The notes under the pieces: generated by a model | The model's input: the letters and a program-made list of their open reading frames with translations, nothing else | Told to the model about the DNA's origin: nothing | The model's database searches: none | Shown: positions 1-9,770 of the stretch, one piece after another | Position numbering within the stretch: the stretch's first letter is position 1 | Layout of the letters: each line of letters opens with the position of its first letter | Origin: Streptomyces sp. NBC_00539 | GTDB taxonomy: Bacteria > Actinomycetota > Actinomycetes > Streptomycetales > Streptomycetaceae | Direction: 5' to 3' | Assembly (NCBI RefSeq): GCF_036346105.1 | Contig: NZ_CP107811.1 | Location: 6,219,501 to 6,283,500 of the forward strand | DNA length: 64,000 nucleotides | Made by a program: the position numbers and the translations under genes

Positions 1-1478
<1,478 letters not shown>

Positions 1479-1541
1479 GCCCGCCGCCACGGCCCTGACG
1501 GGCCGATGGTACGGACCAACACCAGCGTCGATTCCGACCCC

Positions 1542-1576
1542 CGGACCTGCCGGTACCTCCCGTACCGGCAGGTCCG
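1542..1576 (+). terminator. Hairpin terminator after the S8 protease gene
   Basis: A perfect 15-bp inverted repeat with a 5-nt loop (CTCCC) lies 64 nt after the protease stop codon. No U-tract follows, which is usual for Streptomyces terminators. Confidence 0.7.
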
Positions 1577-1700
1577 CCGGGCATTGCGGCCGGCCGACTG
1601 ATTTCTGCGTCACAATGAGGGTCCGCCAGGCAGCCGACCTCGTATTGTCGCGCTCACAGGAAAGGCACAGGGCAGGGGCGCGAAAGGCTGGTGGCTGTGC

Positions 1701-4466
1701 GTGGCGGCGACGGGGAACGCTGACACAAGTGTCGGACACGGTGAACTCATCGCGGCGGTCGACCGCGCGCTGACCACCCACGGCCGGGCGATCCTCACCG
1801 GGCCCGCCGGCGCCGGCAAGACCGAGGTGGTGCGCGCCGTCGCGGCCGCTGCCGAAGCACGCCGCGAAACCGTGCTCCACCTCGCCCCGGAAGCCGCCGA
1901 CCAGTCGATACCCGAGGCCTCGGCCGCCGCACTGCTCGCCTCCGTCCCCGGCGCCGCCCTCGAACGGCTCGCCGGGCCCCAGCGCACCGCGATCGCCCTC
2001 CTGCGCCGGGAGACCGACACGCCGGGCGCCGGCCGCGACCACGTGGCGCTGCGCCTCGCCGTCGTCGAGGTGCTGCGCACCCTCGCCGCCCGCAACCCCG
2101 TGCTGCTCGTCATCGACAACGCCCAGTGGCTCGACGCCGAAAGCACCGGTCTGCTCCGCTTCGCCCTGCGCCTGACCCCGCCCCGGGTCCGGGTCCTGGT
2201 CGCCGAATGCGTGCAGGGCGGCGCCCCCGTCGCCGGACCGCTCTGCGGCCCCGCCACCCCCGCGGTGCGGGTGCCCCCGCTCGGCGCGGACGAGGTCGCC
2301 GAACTGCTCGTGCGCCACGGGCTGCCCGCCCGCCTCGCCGGCCGCATCCACCAGGCCAGCGGCGGCAACCCGCGCCTCGCCCTCGCCCTCGGCCACTCGC
2401 TCACCGAAGCCGCCGGCACCCGCGACGGCGCACCCGGCGCCCACCACGCCGACACGCTGCCCGTCTCCGGACAGGCCCGCGAAGTCGCCCGCAGGCTCCT
2501 CGCCGAGGCCCCCGCCCGGGCCCGCCGCACCCTGCTCCTCGCCGCCCTCGCCTCCCGCCCCACGACCGCCCTGCTGCGCCGGGCCGGCAGCCCCGACGCC
2601 GAAGCGGAACTGGCCGAGGCGGAACGGGCCGCGCTGGTCACCGTCGGGGAGGACGGCGCCGTCCGCTTCACCGCCGGCGCATTGCCCACGGCACTGGCCG
2701 CCGACGCGGGCTGGCCCGAGAGGGCCGCCGGGCACGCCGCGCTCGCCGCCGCCGTGGACGACCCCGTCCAGGCCGTACGGCACCGGGCGCTGGCCGTGGA
2801 CACCCCCGACGCCCGTCTCGCCGCCGAGATCACCGAAGCCGCCGCCGCCTGCCGCCGTCGCGGTCAGCGGGCGCTGGCCGCCGAACTCGGGCTGCTCGCC
2901 GCCGAACGCACCCCCTGCGACCGGCCCGAGGAGGAACTGGCCCGGCTGGTCACGGCCGCCGAGGACGCGGGCTGGGCGGGCCGCGCCGACCTCGCCCGCC
3001 GCGCCACCCGCGCCGTCCTCGCCCGCGACGCCTCGCCCGCCGACCGGGTCCGCGCCCGCCTCGCCGTGATCGACGCCGCCGGGCAGGCACTGGCCGACCT
3101 CGACGAGACCTTCGCCTACGCCATCGACGACGCCGCCGGGGACCCGGCGCTGCTGGCCGCCGTCCGGCTGAGGGTCGCCTGGAAGCACAACCTCAGCGAC
3201 GGCGACCCCGTACGCTCGCGCGACGCGGCGGCCGAAGCCGGGGCCCTGGCCGCGCTCGGCGGAGACCAGGTCGCCGAAGCCATGGCCTTGACCGTGCGGG
3301 CCCGCATGGGCCGCATCCTCGGCGACCCCGATGCCGAGGACATCCTCGCCGAGGCACTCGCCCTGCCCGCCCCCGAAGTGCCGCTCGGCATGCGCAACGC
3401 GCCCCAGTACCTCGCCGTCCGGCACGCCCTCTTCGACGACCGTCTGGAGGAAGCCCACCGCCAACTCCTCGCCCTGCTGCCCGCCGTGCAGCGCACCGGT
3501 TCCTCCGAGGACGTCTTCGAGGTGCTGCGCAGCCTCACCGAGGTCGAACTGCGGCGCGGCAGGTGCGCGGCCGGGGCCGCGCACGCCCGGCGCGCCCTGG
3601 AGCTCACCATCGAGGCGGGCCTGTCGCCGGGCCCCGCCTGGTACGTCGCCGCGACGGCCGAGGCCACGGGCGGCAGCTTCGCCCGCGCCGCCGGCTACGC
3701 CCGGCGCGGCATCCAGGCCTCCGAGGAGGAACACGACCAGGTCTTCCTCTCCCGGAGCCTGTACGCCCTCGGCCTCGTCGAACTGGCCACGGGCGACGCC
3801 GCGAAGGCCGTGGCCACGCTGCGCCGGGTCGCCGGCCTGGAAGAGGCTCAGCAGGTGGTCGACCCCTCCATCCTGCGCTGGCACGGGGACCTCGCCGAGG
3901 CCCTGGTCGCGGCCGACGCCCCCGGCGAAGCCGCGGAACTCCTGGACTCCGTCCGTACGGTGGCCCGCGCGCTCGGGCGCACCGGCGTCCTGGCCGCCCT
4001 CGACCGGGCCCAGGGGCTGTGCCTGTCCGCGCAGGGCGACGCGGAGGCGGCCGTGGCCCTGCTGGAGGCCACGGCCCTGCGGTTCGAGGAGCTCGGGCTG
4101 CCCCTCGAACGCGGCCGTACGCTCCTGGCCCTGGCCCGCGTCGAACGCCGCCGCCGACGCCGTGCCCCGGCCCGTACCGCGCTGCGGGAAGCGGCCGAGG
4201 TGTTCGACCGGGCCGGGGCGAAGCCGTGGCTGGACCTGGCCCGGGAGAGCGCTCCCGAAGCCGCTGCCCTGCACCCCGGGGTGGCGGCGCTGACCGAGGC
4301 CGAGACCCGCCTCGCGCTGCTCGTCAGCCAGGGCGCGAGCAACCAGGAAGCCGCCGCGAAGCTCTTCCTCAGCGTGAAGACGGTGGAGTCCCGGCTCACC
4401 CGCATCTACCAGAAGCTCGACGTCCGTTCGCGGGCCCAGCTGGCGACGGCCCTGCGCACGCGCTGA
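1701..4466 (+). CDS. LuxR-family ATP-binding (LAL) transcriptional regulator
   Basis: A large cytoplasmic regulator (921 aa) of the LAL class. A Walker A motif GPAGAGKT is at residues 34-41 and a Walker B-like strand LLVIDNAQ at about 134-141. A long TPR-like helical middle runs to about residue 850. A C-terminal GerE/LuxR helix-turn-helix covers about 860-921 (ASNQEAAAKLFLSVKTVESR then LTRIYQKL). The family binds ATP and ligands or protein partners and activates antibiotic, sugar or other operons. The GTG start is chosen because the next upstream in-frame codons give no better start and an AAAGG patch lies about 13 nt before it. The neighbours (protease upstream, convergent chitinase 15 nt downstream) do not identify its target. 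Confidence 0.9.
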   Translation: MAATGNADTSVGHGELIAAVDRALTTHGRAILTGPAGAGKTEVVRAVAAAAEARRETVLHLAPEAADQSIPEASAAALLASVPGAALERLAGPQRTAIALLRRETDTPGAGRDHVALRLAVVEVLRTLAARNPVLLVIDNAQWLDAESTGLLRFALRLTPPRVRVLVAECVQGGAPVAGPLCGPATPAVRVPPLGADEVAELLVRHGLPARLAGRIHQASGGNPRLALALGHSLTEAAGTRDGAPGAHHADTLPVSGQAREVARRLLAEAPARARRTLLLAALASRPTTALLRRAGSPDAEAELAEAERAALVTVGEDGAVRFTAGALPTALAADAGWPERAAGHAALAAAVDDPVQAVRHRALAVDTPDARLAAEITEAAAACRRRGQRALAAELGLLAAERTPCDRPEEELARLVTAAEDAGWAGRADLARRATRAVLARDASPADRVRARLAVIDAAGQALADLDETFAYAIDDAAGDPALLAAVRLRVAWKHNLSDGDPVRSRDAAAEAGALAALGGDQVAEAMALTVRARMGRILGDPDAEDILAEALALPAPEVPLGMRNAPQYLAVRHALFDDRLEEAHRQLLALLPAVQRTGSSEDVFEVLRSLTEVELRRGRCAAGAAHARRALELTIEAGLSPGPAWYVAATAEATGGSFARAAGYARRGIQASEEEHDQVFLSRSLYALGLVELATGDAAKAVATLRRVAGLEEAQQVVDPSILRWHGDLAEALVAADAPGEAAELLDSVRTVARALGRTGVLAALDRAQGLCLSAQGDAEAAVALLEATALRFEELGLPLERGRTLLALARVERRRRRRAPARTALREAAEVFDRAGAKPWLDLARESAPEAAALHPGVAALTEAETRLALLVSQGASNQEAAAKLFLSVKTVESRLTRIYQKLDVRSRAQLATALRTR

Positions 4467-4481
4467 GCAGGGGCGGGCGGG

Positions 4482-5402
4482 TCAGCAGGTGAGGTGGTCG
4501 CCCGGGGTGACGCCCAGCAGCCGGGTGAAGCTCTCGTAGGCGTTCACCCGGCTCTGGACCTGCGCCGGGTTGCCGCCGTTGCACTCCAGGGAGCCGTTGA
4601 TGGAGCGGATCGTCTCGCCGAAGCCGGCGCCGTTGACCATGGCGGCGTGGGCGGTCATGGTGCCCGGGCCGTTCTGGGTGTTCCAGTACCAAAGGGCCGT
4701 CTTCATCGCGACGGCCGGGTCCTGCTCCACGAGGTAGGGGTTGGCGAGCAGGTTGATGCCGAGTGCGTCGCCCGCCGCCTTGTAGTTGAAGTTCCAGCTC
4801 AGCTGGATGGGGCCGCGTCCATAGTAGGCGGCCTGCCCGGCGGGGCAGCCGTAGGGCTGGGACGCGTCGCAGTAGTGCGGATAGTTGGCGGTGTTCTGCT
4901 CGACGACGTAGACGAGCCCGCCGGTCTCGTGGGAGACGTTGGCGAGGAAGGCGGCGGCCTCGCGCCGCTTGACGGTGTCGTCCCCGGTGTGCGCGAAGGC
5001 CGGGTACGCAGAGAGCGCCGCGACCAGCCCGTTGTAGGTGTAGAAGGAGTTCCGGTTCGGGAACATCTGGTTGAACTGGGCCTCGCTGACGACGAATCCC
5101 GACGGGTTGCCGGTGCCGGGGTCGGGGTCCTGGCCACCACCGCCGCAGGCGCCCTGGTCCGACCAGACCCCCCACTGTCCGGTGGTGCCGGGGGTCTCGC
5201 CCTGGGTCCACCACTTGGCCTGCCAGTTGTGTCCGCCGTACGAGGCGCTCATGCCGTTCGTGTAGACGGCGGCGGCCGTCCAGGAACCGGCGCAGGCGGG
5301 GGCCGCGGCGGCGGGGGAGGCGGGCAGGGCAAGGGCGACGCCGAGGGTCACGGCGGTGGCCGCGGCCAGGGAGAGGGCGCGGCGGCGTAGCGCACGGATC
5401 AC
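4482..5402 (-). CDS. Secreted GH19 chitinase with N-terminal chitin-binding domain
   Basis: An exported family 19 chitinase of 306 aa. A signal peptide covers residues 1 to about 34, ending ASPAAAAP. A CBM5/12-type chitin-binding domain follows (about 37-87, with WTAAAVYTNG and HNWQAKWWTQGE). A short Pro/Gly linker leads to a GH19 catalytic domain at about 102-306. The two family acidic residues are visible as Glu159 in SHETGG and Glu168 in VVEQN, nine apart as in Streptomyces ChiC-type enzymes. YYGRGPIQLSWNFNY is the usual substrate-cleft motif. The enzyme hydrolyses chitin outside the cell. The upstream region has the repeat arrangement of Streptomyces chitinase promoters, so induction by chitin and control by DasR is likely. 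Confidence 0.95.
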   Translation of the reverse strand: MIRALRRRALSLAAATAVTLGVALALPASPAAAAPACAGSWTAAAVYTNGMSASYGGHNWQAKWWTQGETPGTTGQWGVWSDQGACGGGGQDPDPGTGNPSGFVVSEAQFNQMFPNRNSFYTYNGLVAALSAYPAFAHTGDDTVKRREAAAFLANVSHETGGLVYVVEQNTANYPHYCDASQPYGCPAGQAAYYGRGPIQLSWNFNYKAAGDALGINLLANPYLVEQDPAVAMKTALWYWNTQNGPGTMTAHAAMVNGAGFGETIRSINGSLECNGGNPAQVQSRVNAYESFTRLLGVTPGDHLTC

Positions 5403-5463
5403 GGAACTGCTCCTTCAGTGGGGGGAGTTGCCGGGGATGTCAGGTGGGGGGCAACTACGGCCA

Positions 5464-5503
5464 CTGAAGCGAAAGTGGTCTGAACCTGTCAAGGTCTAGA
5501 CCA
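5464..5503 (-). promoter_or_regulatory. Chitinase promoter with paired DasR-like direct repeats
   Basis: Read on the minus strand, TGGTCTAGACCT (complement of 5492-5503) and AGGTTCAGACCA (complement of 5476-5487) flank and partly overlap a consensus -35 TTGACA (complement of 5487-5492). A weak -10 (TTCAGT, complement of 5463-5468) is 18 nt further on. TGGTCTAGACCA is the core of the DasR responsive element, and 12-bp repeats around the -35 are known from Streptomyces chi promoters. Binding is inferred, not shown. Confidence 0.75.
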
Positions 5504-5581
5504 AAGCTGTTGCATTTGGACAGAAGCCGGCCGACTGCTCCTGGCCCGCGCGAGCGCCGGACGCGAGCGCCGACGCGAACG

Positions 5582-5621
5582 CCGGACCGGCGTGACGGCC
5601 GAGGCCGTCACGCCGGTCCGG
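5582..5621 (-). terminator. Strong hairpin terminator after the rodlin gene
   Basis: A perfect 19-bp inverted repeat with a nominal 2-nt centre (CC-GA-GG) starts 14 nt after the rodlin stop codon. It also lies upstream of the chitinase promoter and would insulate it. Confidence 0.8.
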
Positions 5622-5634
5622 GGACGAAGAGCGG

Positions 5635-6045
5635 TCAGCTGTTGGCGGACAGGTTCCCGGACAGGACCGGGATGTTGTCCAGGATGTGCGAGAGCGACTC
5701 GTCGCCCTTGGCCTGGGTGCTGTTCTCCGTGCACTGCTGGTTCTGCGGGTTGGACAGGACGTTGATGTCCTGGACGCCGATGTTGAGCAGGGCAATGAGC
5801 GACTGCACGTTCGCCTTGGCCGGCAGGCCGACGCAGAGCTTGTTCAGCGAACCCTGGACCAGGCTCAGCTGCGGGCTCATGGCGCCCTCGGTCTTCTGGT
5901 TGCCGTAGATCTGGGCGGCGCCGTTGCCGTTGACGGTGTTCACGCCGTTGTCGTTGCCGATCGCCATCGCCGGGGTGGCGGCGAGGGCGCCGGCGCCGAC
6001 TACGGAAGCGGCGACCGCGGCGGTGGCCATGAACTTCTTGAGCAT
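5635..6045 (-). CDS. Rodlin (Rdl-type) aerial hypha surface protein
   Basis: A small secreted protein (136 aa) of the rodlin family, which with chaplins builds the rodlet layer on aerial hyphae and spores. The signal peptide is MLKKFMATAAVAASVVGAGA..., cleaved near AMA-IGN. The mature part has typical rodlin patches: GVNTVNGNGAAQIYGN, MSPQLSLVQGSLNKLCVG, ALLNIGVQDINVL and a Gln/Asn-rich stretch before a Cys. Two cysteines are present. The start is set at the ATG at 6045 because GAAGGA stands 9 nt upstream and the longer frame (to 6099) has no signal-like sequence. A strong hairpin follows the gene. Only one rodlin gene is in the window, whereas RdlA/RdlB are often paired; a second copy could lie elsewhere. 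Confidence 0.9.
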   Translation of the reverse strand: MLKKFMATAAVAASVVGAGALAATPAMAIGNDNGVNTVNGNGAAQIYGNQKTEGAMSPQLSLVQGSLNKLCVGLPAKANVQSLIALLNIGVQDINVLSNPQNQQCTENSTQAKGDESLSHILDNIPVLSGNLSANS

Positions 6046-6224
6046 GGTGAGGAATCCTTCTGTCGCATGAGCTGTCCCCGGCGGGTACGACCGGATCAAC
6101 TAGCGACCTGCCCGGGGGTTATCACCCGTCACCCATGCGGCCCAACGATCAGAGGACCGTCGAGGCGGGGCGCCCGCTGGGCGGCGCACCCCGCACAGGG
6201 GTCCCGGCCGCCCGGCGGAACGCG

Positions 6225-6416
6225 TCAGCCGGTCTTGCGGCGCACCTTCTTGTTCTTGCCGCCGGGGCCGCTGCTGGCGCCCTGCACCTTCGCCCGGCTC
6301 TGGTGGGCCTGCTGCGAATGGGCGTTCGCCGCGTTGCGCTCCAGGGCCTCGCGGAACTTGCGCTTGGCCTCCTCGGCGGGGGATTCGTCCTGCGGGGTGT
6401 CGGTCTCGTCGGCCAT
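6225..6416 (-). CDS. Small DUF5302-type protein
   Basis: A 63-aa basic, hydrophilic protein. The N-terminus is acidic (ADETDTPQDESPAEEAKRKF), the middle is helical (KRKFREALERN) and the C-terminus is Gly/Lys-rich, ending KNKKVRRKTG. This is the pattern of the DUF5302 family that is widespread in Streptomyces. The function is unknown and no signal peptide or membrane segment is visible. An ATG with AGGAGGA just upstream (complement of tcctcct near 6420) supports the start. It stands alone between the rodlin gene and the HNH cassette. Confidence 0.75.
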   Translation of the reverse strand: MADETDTPQDESPAEEAKRKFREALERNAANAHSQQAHQSRAKVQGASSGPGGKNKKVRRKTG

Positions 6417-6506
6417 GGGGTCCTCCTGGGAGTGATGGAGCCACCTCAGTCTGTCAGCCCGCAGCCACGCTGACCAGCGCGTTCCCCGCGGCGGCCGGCT
6501 GACCGG

Positions 6507-6782
6507 TCAAGCACCGGGACGCGGAGCCCGCGCGCCGCCGCCCGCGCGGACGGCGCGCAGGGCCGCCAGGTGGAGGGCGTGCGGGTCACCGTGGGCGACG
6601 GGACTGCCGGTCAGGGTGTACCACTCGTCGGCGTCGAGGTACTGGATCTCGAAGCGGACCTTGCCGTCCGGTCCGGCGACGGTGCGCAGGGTGAGTTCCC
6701 CGGTGATCACGCCGACCTCGTCGGTCATGGCGCCGCCGCGCCCGGCGAGGACGTCGTCCTGCCACTGCCCGGGCGCGGTCAT
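6507..6782 (-). CDS. Small conserved-looking hypothetical protein, coupled to the HNH lipoprotein gene
   Basis: A cytoplasmic-looking 91-aa protein. The best-conserved-looking part is TDEVGVITGELTLRTV...FEIQYLDADEWYTLTGS, which suggests a small beta-sheet domain. The ATG at 6782 overlaps the TGA of the upstream HNH gene (ATGA), so translational coupling is likely. An alternative start at the ATG at 6728 would give a 73-aa protein beginning at MTDEVG; neither has a clear ribosome site. No function can be assigned. Confidence 0.6.
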   Translation of the reverse strand: MTAPGQWQDDVLAGRGGAMTDEVGVITGELTLRTVAGPDGKVRFEIQYLDADEWYTLTGSPVAHGDPHALHLAALRAVRAGGGARAPRPGA

Positions 6783-7492
6783 GAGGCGCAGGTGTCGATC
6801 ATCGTGGTGAGCATGGCTTTCTCCGGTGGGGTGACGGTCAGCCCGTAGTAGGACTTGACGGTGGTCCAGGCGCGCCCGTACTGGCACCAGCTCGTCTTGT
6901 CCGGCGGCTGCCACAGGTCCGGGCTCTGGTCGCCCTTCGACCGGTTGGAGGCCGCCGAGACGGCCAGCAACTGGGGGCGCGTCAGGTCGTTGGCGAAGGC
7001 CTTGCGTTTGGCGGCGTCCCAGCCGGCCGCGCCGGAGCGCCAGCCCTCGGCGAGCGGGACCATGTGGTCGATGTCCAGCTTCGCCGGGTCGCCGACCTGC
7101 GCGCCGTCGTACAGGCTCTTCCACGTGCCGGACACCGCCCGGCACTGCGCGTCCTGGGTGACGTTCTTGCCGTCGCGCCGCAGGACGACCTCACGGGTGT
7201 CGCACTTGTCGCCCTGCTCGGCCCAGTGCGTGAACTTGTCGCGGCTGTACCCGGCCATCGTCCCCGGCTTGCCGACCACCAGCGCGGCCAGCTGCGTGCG
7301 GGCCACGGCCGCGCTGACCATGCCGGGCAGTACGTCCCCCGGAGCGGGTTTCGCGTCACCGCCGGCCGGGGGCCCGCCGGTGGCCCCGCCCCGCCCGCCG
7401 TCCGCGTCCCCGCCGGGCTGAGCGCACCCGGCAAGCCCCAGCAGCAGCGCCGCGGCCACCGCCGCGCCCCGCAGCCCCGCCTGACGACCCAT
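6779..7492 (-). CDS. HNH endonuclease-family lipoprotein
   Basis: A predicted exported lipoprotein (237 aa) with an HNH nuclease-type domain. A lipobox LAGC with acceptor Cys23 follows a short hydrophobic signal. A Gly/Pro linker leads to a domain containing LDIDHMVPLAEGW, NDLTRPQLLAVSAASNRSKG and WCQYGRAW, the pattern of GmrSD/DUF1524-like HNH proteins that are common in actinobacterial secretomes. Asp-His in IDHMV and the Asn in SNRSKGDQ fit metal and catalytic positions. Such proteins may act as extracellular nucleases, but activity is not proven. The start at 7492 is chosen over 7558 because it directly precedes the lipoprotein signal. The stop overlaps the next small gene. Confidence 0.85.
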   Translation of the reverse strand: MGRQAGLRGAAVAAALLLGLAGCAQPGGDADGGRGGATGGPPAGGDAKPAPGDVLPGMVSAAVARTQLAALVVGKPGTMAGYSRDKFTHWAEQGDKCDTREVVLRRDGKNVTQDAQCRAVSGTWKSLYDGAQVGDPAKLDIDHMVPLAEGWRSGAAGWDAAKRKAFANDLTRPQLLAVSAASNRSKGDQSPDLWQPPDKTSWCQYGRAWTTVKSYYGLTVTPPEKAMLTTMIDTCAS

Positions 7493-7596
7493 GAACCCCA
7501 CCCCGCCCCGAACTCCGTGCGCTGTCCCGGGAAGCGTACCCAGCCTGGCCCGTCCCACCGCCCTGGACCCGCGCGAGCCGCTTCGAGGACGACGCG

Positions 7597-7631
7597 ACCG
7601 CCCCCGGTCGTCCAGGAGGACCGGGGGCGGT
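7597..7631 (-). terminator. Hairpin terminator after the MFS transporter gene
   Basis: A perfect 13-bp inverted repeat (ACCGCCCCCGGTC and its complement) with a 9-nt loop lies 22 nt downstream of the transporter stop codon. Confidence 0.7.
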
Positions 7632-7652
7632 ACGGGTGCGGGTGGCGGGGGA

Positions 7653-9158
7653 TCAGACGGCGTCGGCCGTCTCGACCACCTTCGGGGCCGGGGCCTCGCC
7701 GGACGCGACGGGCTCCGTCACACGGGGGCCGTGGCCCTTGCGCAGTCCGGCCCAGCTGATCAGGGCGACCAGGGCGAAGGCCGCCGCCCCGATGCCGAAC
7801 GTCAGGGTGAAACCGGACTCCGCGGGCAGGGCGGGGACGCCCGGCGGGAGGTGCTCGATCGTCTTGGAGGCCAGGATCGTGGTGACGATGGCGCTGCCGA
7901 TCGCGCTGCCGGTCGAGCGGGAGATGGAGTTGATGCCGTTGGCGATGCCGCTCTGGTGGTGCGGGACGCTCGCCATGATCACGGCGGGCATGGCCGCGTA
8001 ACCGAAGCTGACGGCCGCGCCGACGACGACACCGGCGCCGATCACCGAGAAGGTGTGGCCGTGGTCGAGGGCCAGCCAGCCGAAACCGGCTGCGCCGAGC
8101 CCGGCGGCCAGGGCCAGCGCGATGCGCGGACCGCGGTGACGGACCAGCTGGCCGCCGATGGGGGAGGCGAGCAGCGAGACGATCGCACCCGGCAGCAGGA
8201 ACTGGACGGAGGCGCGCAGGATGGACGCGTCGAATCCGTACCCGGTCAGCGCCTTGGGCATCTGGACGAGGTAGGACACGCCCAGGAAGTTCGCGAACAT
8301 GCCGAAGCCGACGAGGATGCCGGCCAGGTTGGCCATCAGCACCGGGCGGTGGACGAACATCTTCATGTCGACCAGCGGCTCGCGCACCTTGCGCTCGACC
8401 ACGACCCACACGGCCGTCATGACGGCGGCGCCGGCGAAACTGGCGAGCGTACGGCCGGAGGACCAGCCCCACTCGTGGCCCTGCGAGATGGGCAGCAGGA
8501 GCAGCAGCAGGGCGATGCCGAGGGTCAGCGCTCCCAGGAAGTCGGTGCGGCCGCCGGTCTTGTGGCGGGTGGCCGGGACCAGGAACACGACCGCCAGGAG
8601 GGCGAGGGTCGCGAAGCCGGTCGCCATCCAGAAGGCGTTGCGGTAGTCGGCGCCGTCACCGGAGGTCAGCAGGCCGGTGGCGACCAGAGCCAGGCCGCTG
8701 CCGAACGCGAGCGTGCCGCTGACCAGCGCCATCGCACCCGGCAGCTTCTGCGGCCGGACCTCTTCGCGCAGGACGGAGAGCGCCAGCGGGAAGATGGCGG
8801 TGGCCGCGCCCTGGAGCACCCGGCCCAGGATGAGCAGGGGCAGCGAGGTCGCGAGGGCGGCGACGACGGAGCCCGCGACCATGATGGCGAGTACGGCCAC
8901 CAGGGTCGGCTTCTTGCCGTGCTGGTCGCCGAAGCGGCCCAGGAGTGGGGTGAAGACGGCGGCGGACAGCAGGGTGGCGGTGGTCACCCAGCTGACGTTG
9001 GCGGTCGTGGTGCCGAGGTCGTTGCGGATCAGACCCAGGATCGGGACGGGCAGGGTCTGCATCATCGACACGACCATGGCGGCGAGGCTCAGGGCGAAGA
9101 CGATGACCGTCTCGTTCCTGGGCCCGGCGGCGGAGGGGGCGGGTGCGGCGGTGCTCAT
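7653..9158 (-). CDS. MFS drug-efflux-type transporter (DHA2-like)
   Basis: An inner-membrane transporter of 501 aa with about 14 hydrophobic segments, expected to export small molecules using the proton gradient. The first loop motif appears as LGRFGDQHGKKP between helices 2 and 3. GRVLQGAATAIFPLALSVLREE is the typical DHA2 segment around helix 4-5, and FGYAAMPAVIMASVP a late conserved segment. The ATG is preceded at about 11 nt by AAGAAGG. The gene is divergent from a MarR-type regulator with shared TCAAGTA-like sites between them, the usual layout of a substrate-inducible efflux pair. The substrate is unknown. Confidence 0.9.
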   Translation of the reverse strand: MSTAAPAPSAAGPRNETVIVFALSLAAMVVSMMQTLPVPILGLIRNDLGTTTANVSWVTTATLLSAAVFTPLLGRFGDQHGKKPTLVAVLAIMVAGSVVAALATSLPLLILGRVLQGAATAIFPLALSVLREEVRPQKLPGAMALVSGTLAFGSGLALVATGLLTSGDGADYRNAFWMATGFATLALLAVVFLVPATRHKTGGRTDFLGALTLGIALLLLLLPISQGHEWGWSSGRTLASFAGAAVMTAVWVVVERKVREPLVDMKMFVHRPVLMANLAGILVGFGMFANFLGVSYLVQMPKALTGYGFDASILRASVQFLLPGAIVSLLASPIGGQLVRHRGPRIALALAAGLGAAGFGWLALDHGHTFSVIGAGVVVGAAVSFGYAAMPAVIMASVPHHQSGIANGINSISRSTGSAIGSAIVTTILASKTIEHLPPGVPALPAESGFTLTFGIGAAAFALVALISWAGLRKGHGPRVTEPVASGEAPAPKVVETADAV

Positions 9159-9207
9159 GGCTGGCAGGACCTTCTTAACGCTTCAGATCGCAGATGTTTT
9201 ACGTCAT

Positions 9208-9265
9208 CAAGTACTTGGATGAAGGTAGACGGCAATAGTTAAGGAGGTCAAGTAAACAATTGATA
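9208..9265. promoter_or_regulatory. Divergent promoter region with candidate MarR operators
   Basis: A 10-bp palindrome CAAGTACTTG is at 9208-9217, and TCAA-N8-TTGA is at 9248-9263. Both contain TCAAGTA. The second overlaps the -35 (TTGATA, 9260-9265) of the MarR gene and, on the other strand, a TTGACC -35 (complement of 9246-9251) for the transporter. Such placement fits repression of both genes by the MarR protein. Inference from spacing only. Confidence 0.5.
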
Positions 9266-9295
9266 ATGCCAACCTTCTTGCGTACGCTCGACGGC

Positions 9296-9748
9296 ATGAG
9301 TGCCACCGCCGGACCGGCCGCCCCCCACCGCCCCACCAAGCTCCAGCTCCTGGAGCTGCTCGCCGCCATCGGTACCGCCCAGTGGCGGGATTTCGCGGCC
9401 GCCGCGGCCCGCTACGGCCTCACGTCCACGCAGGCCAGGGTGCTCGCCCAGCTGGAGGGGCCGGTGCCGATGCGGGGCCTGGCCACCCTGCTGGTGTGTG
9501 ACGCGTCCAACGTCACCGGCATCGTCGACCGGCTGGAGGCGCGCGAGCTGGTGCGGCGCGAGCCGTCCGCGGTCGACCGGCGCGTGAAGAACGTCGTCGC
9601 CACGGACGAGGGCCGGGACGTCATCCGGCGGGTGCGCGAGGAGATGCAGGCCACGCACGGCGCGCTCGACACCCTCGACGAGGAGGAGGGGGCGACGCTC
9701 TACGCCCTGCTGGAGCGGCTGCGCCCCACCATGGAGAAGGACGCCTGA
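9296..9748 (+). CDS. MarR-family transcriptional regulator
   Basis: A 150-aa winged helix-turn-helix repressor, cytoplasmic and dimeric by family. The DNA-binding region includes LTSTQARVLAQLEGPVPMRG, the recognition helix CDASNVTGIVDRLEARELV and the wing RREPSAVDRRVKNVVATDEG. The start is the ATG at 9296, because a -10 (TACGCT, 9283-9288) spaced 17 nt from TTGATA (9260-9265) puts transcription at or near this codon. The longer frame from 9260 would begin upstream of that start site. It is divergent from the MFS transporter, so it probably represses that pump and is released by the pump's substrate. Confidence 0.88.
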   Translation: MSATAGPAAPHRPTKLQLLELLAAIGTAQWRDFAAAAARYGLTSTQARVLAQLEGPVPMRGLATLLVCDASNVTGIVDRLEARELVRREPSAVDRRVKNVVATDEGRDVIRRVREEMQATHGALDTLDEEEGATLYALLERLRPTMEKDA

Positions 9749-9770
9749 TCCCCGGGGGTCCGGCCGGGTT

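Noticed and set aside
2126-4492. Long open frame of Arg/Pro/Gly-rich peptide inside the LAL regulator gene
   Set aside because: High-G+C shadow frame. Composition is low-complexity Arg/Pro and the real protein is in the other frame with motifs.
5071-5265. Small plus-strand frame inside the chitinase gene
   Set aside because: Shadow of the GH19 coding frame, with no ribosome site or motif.
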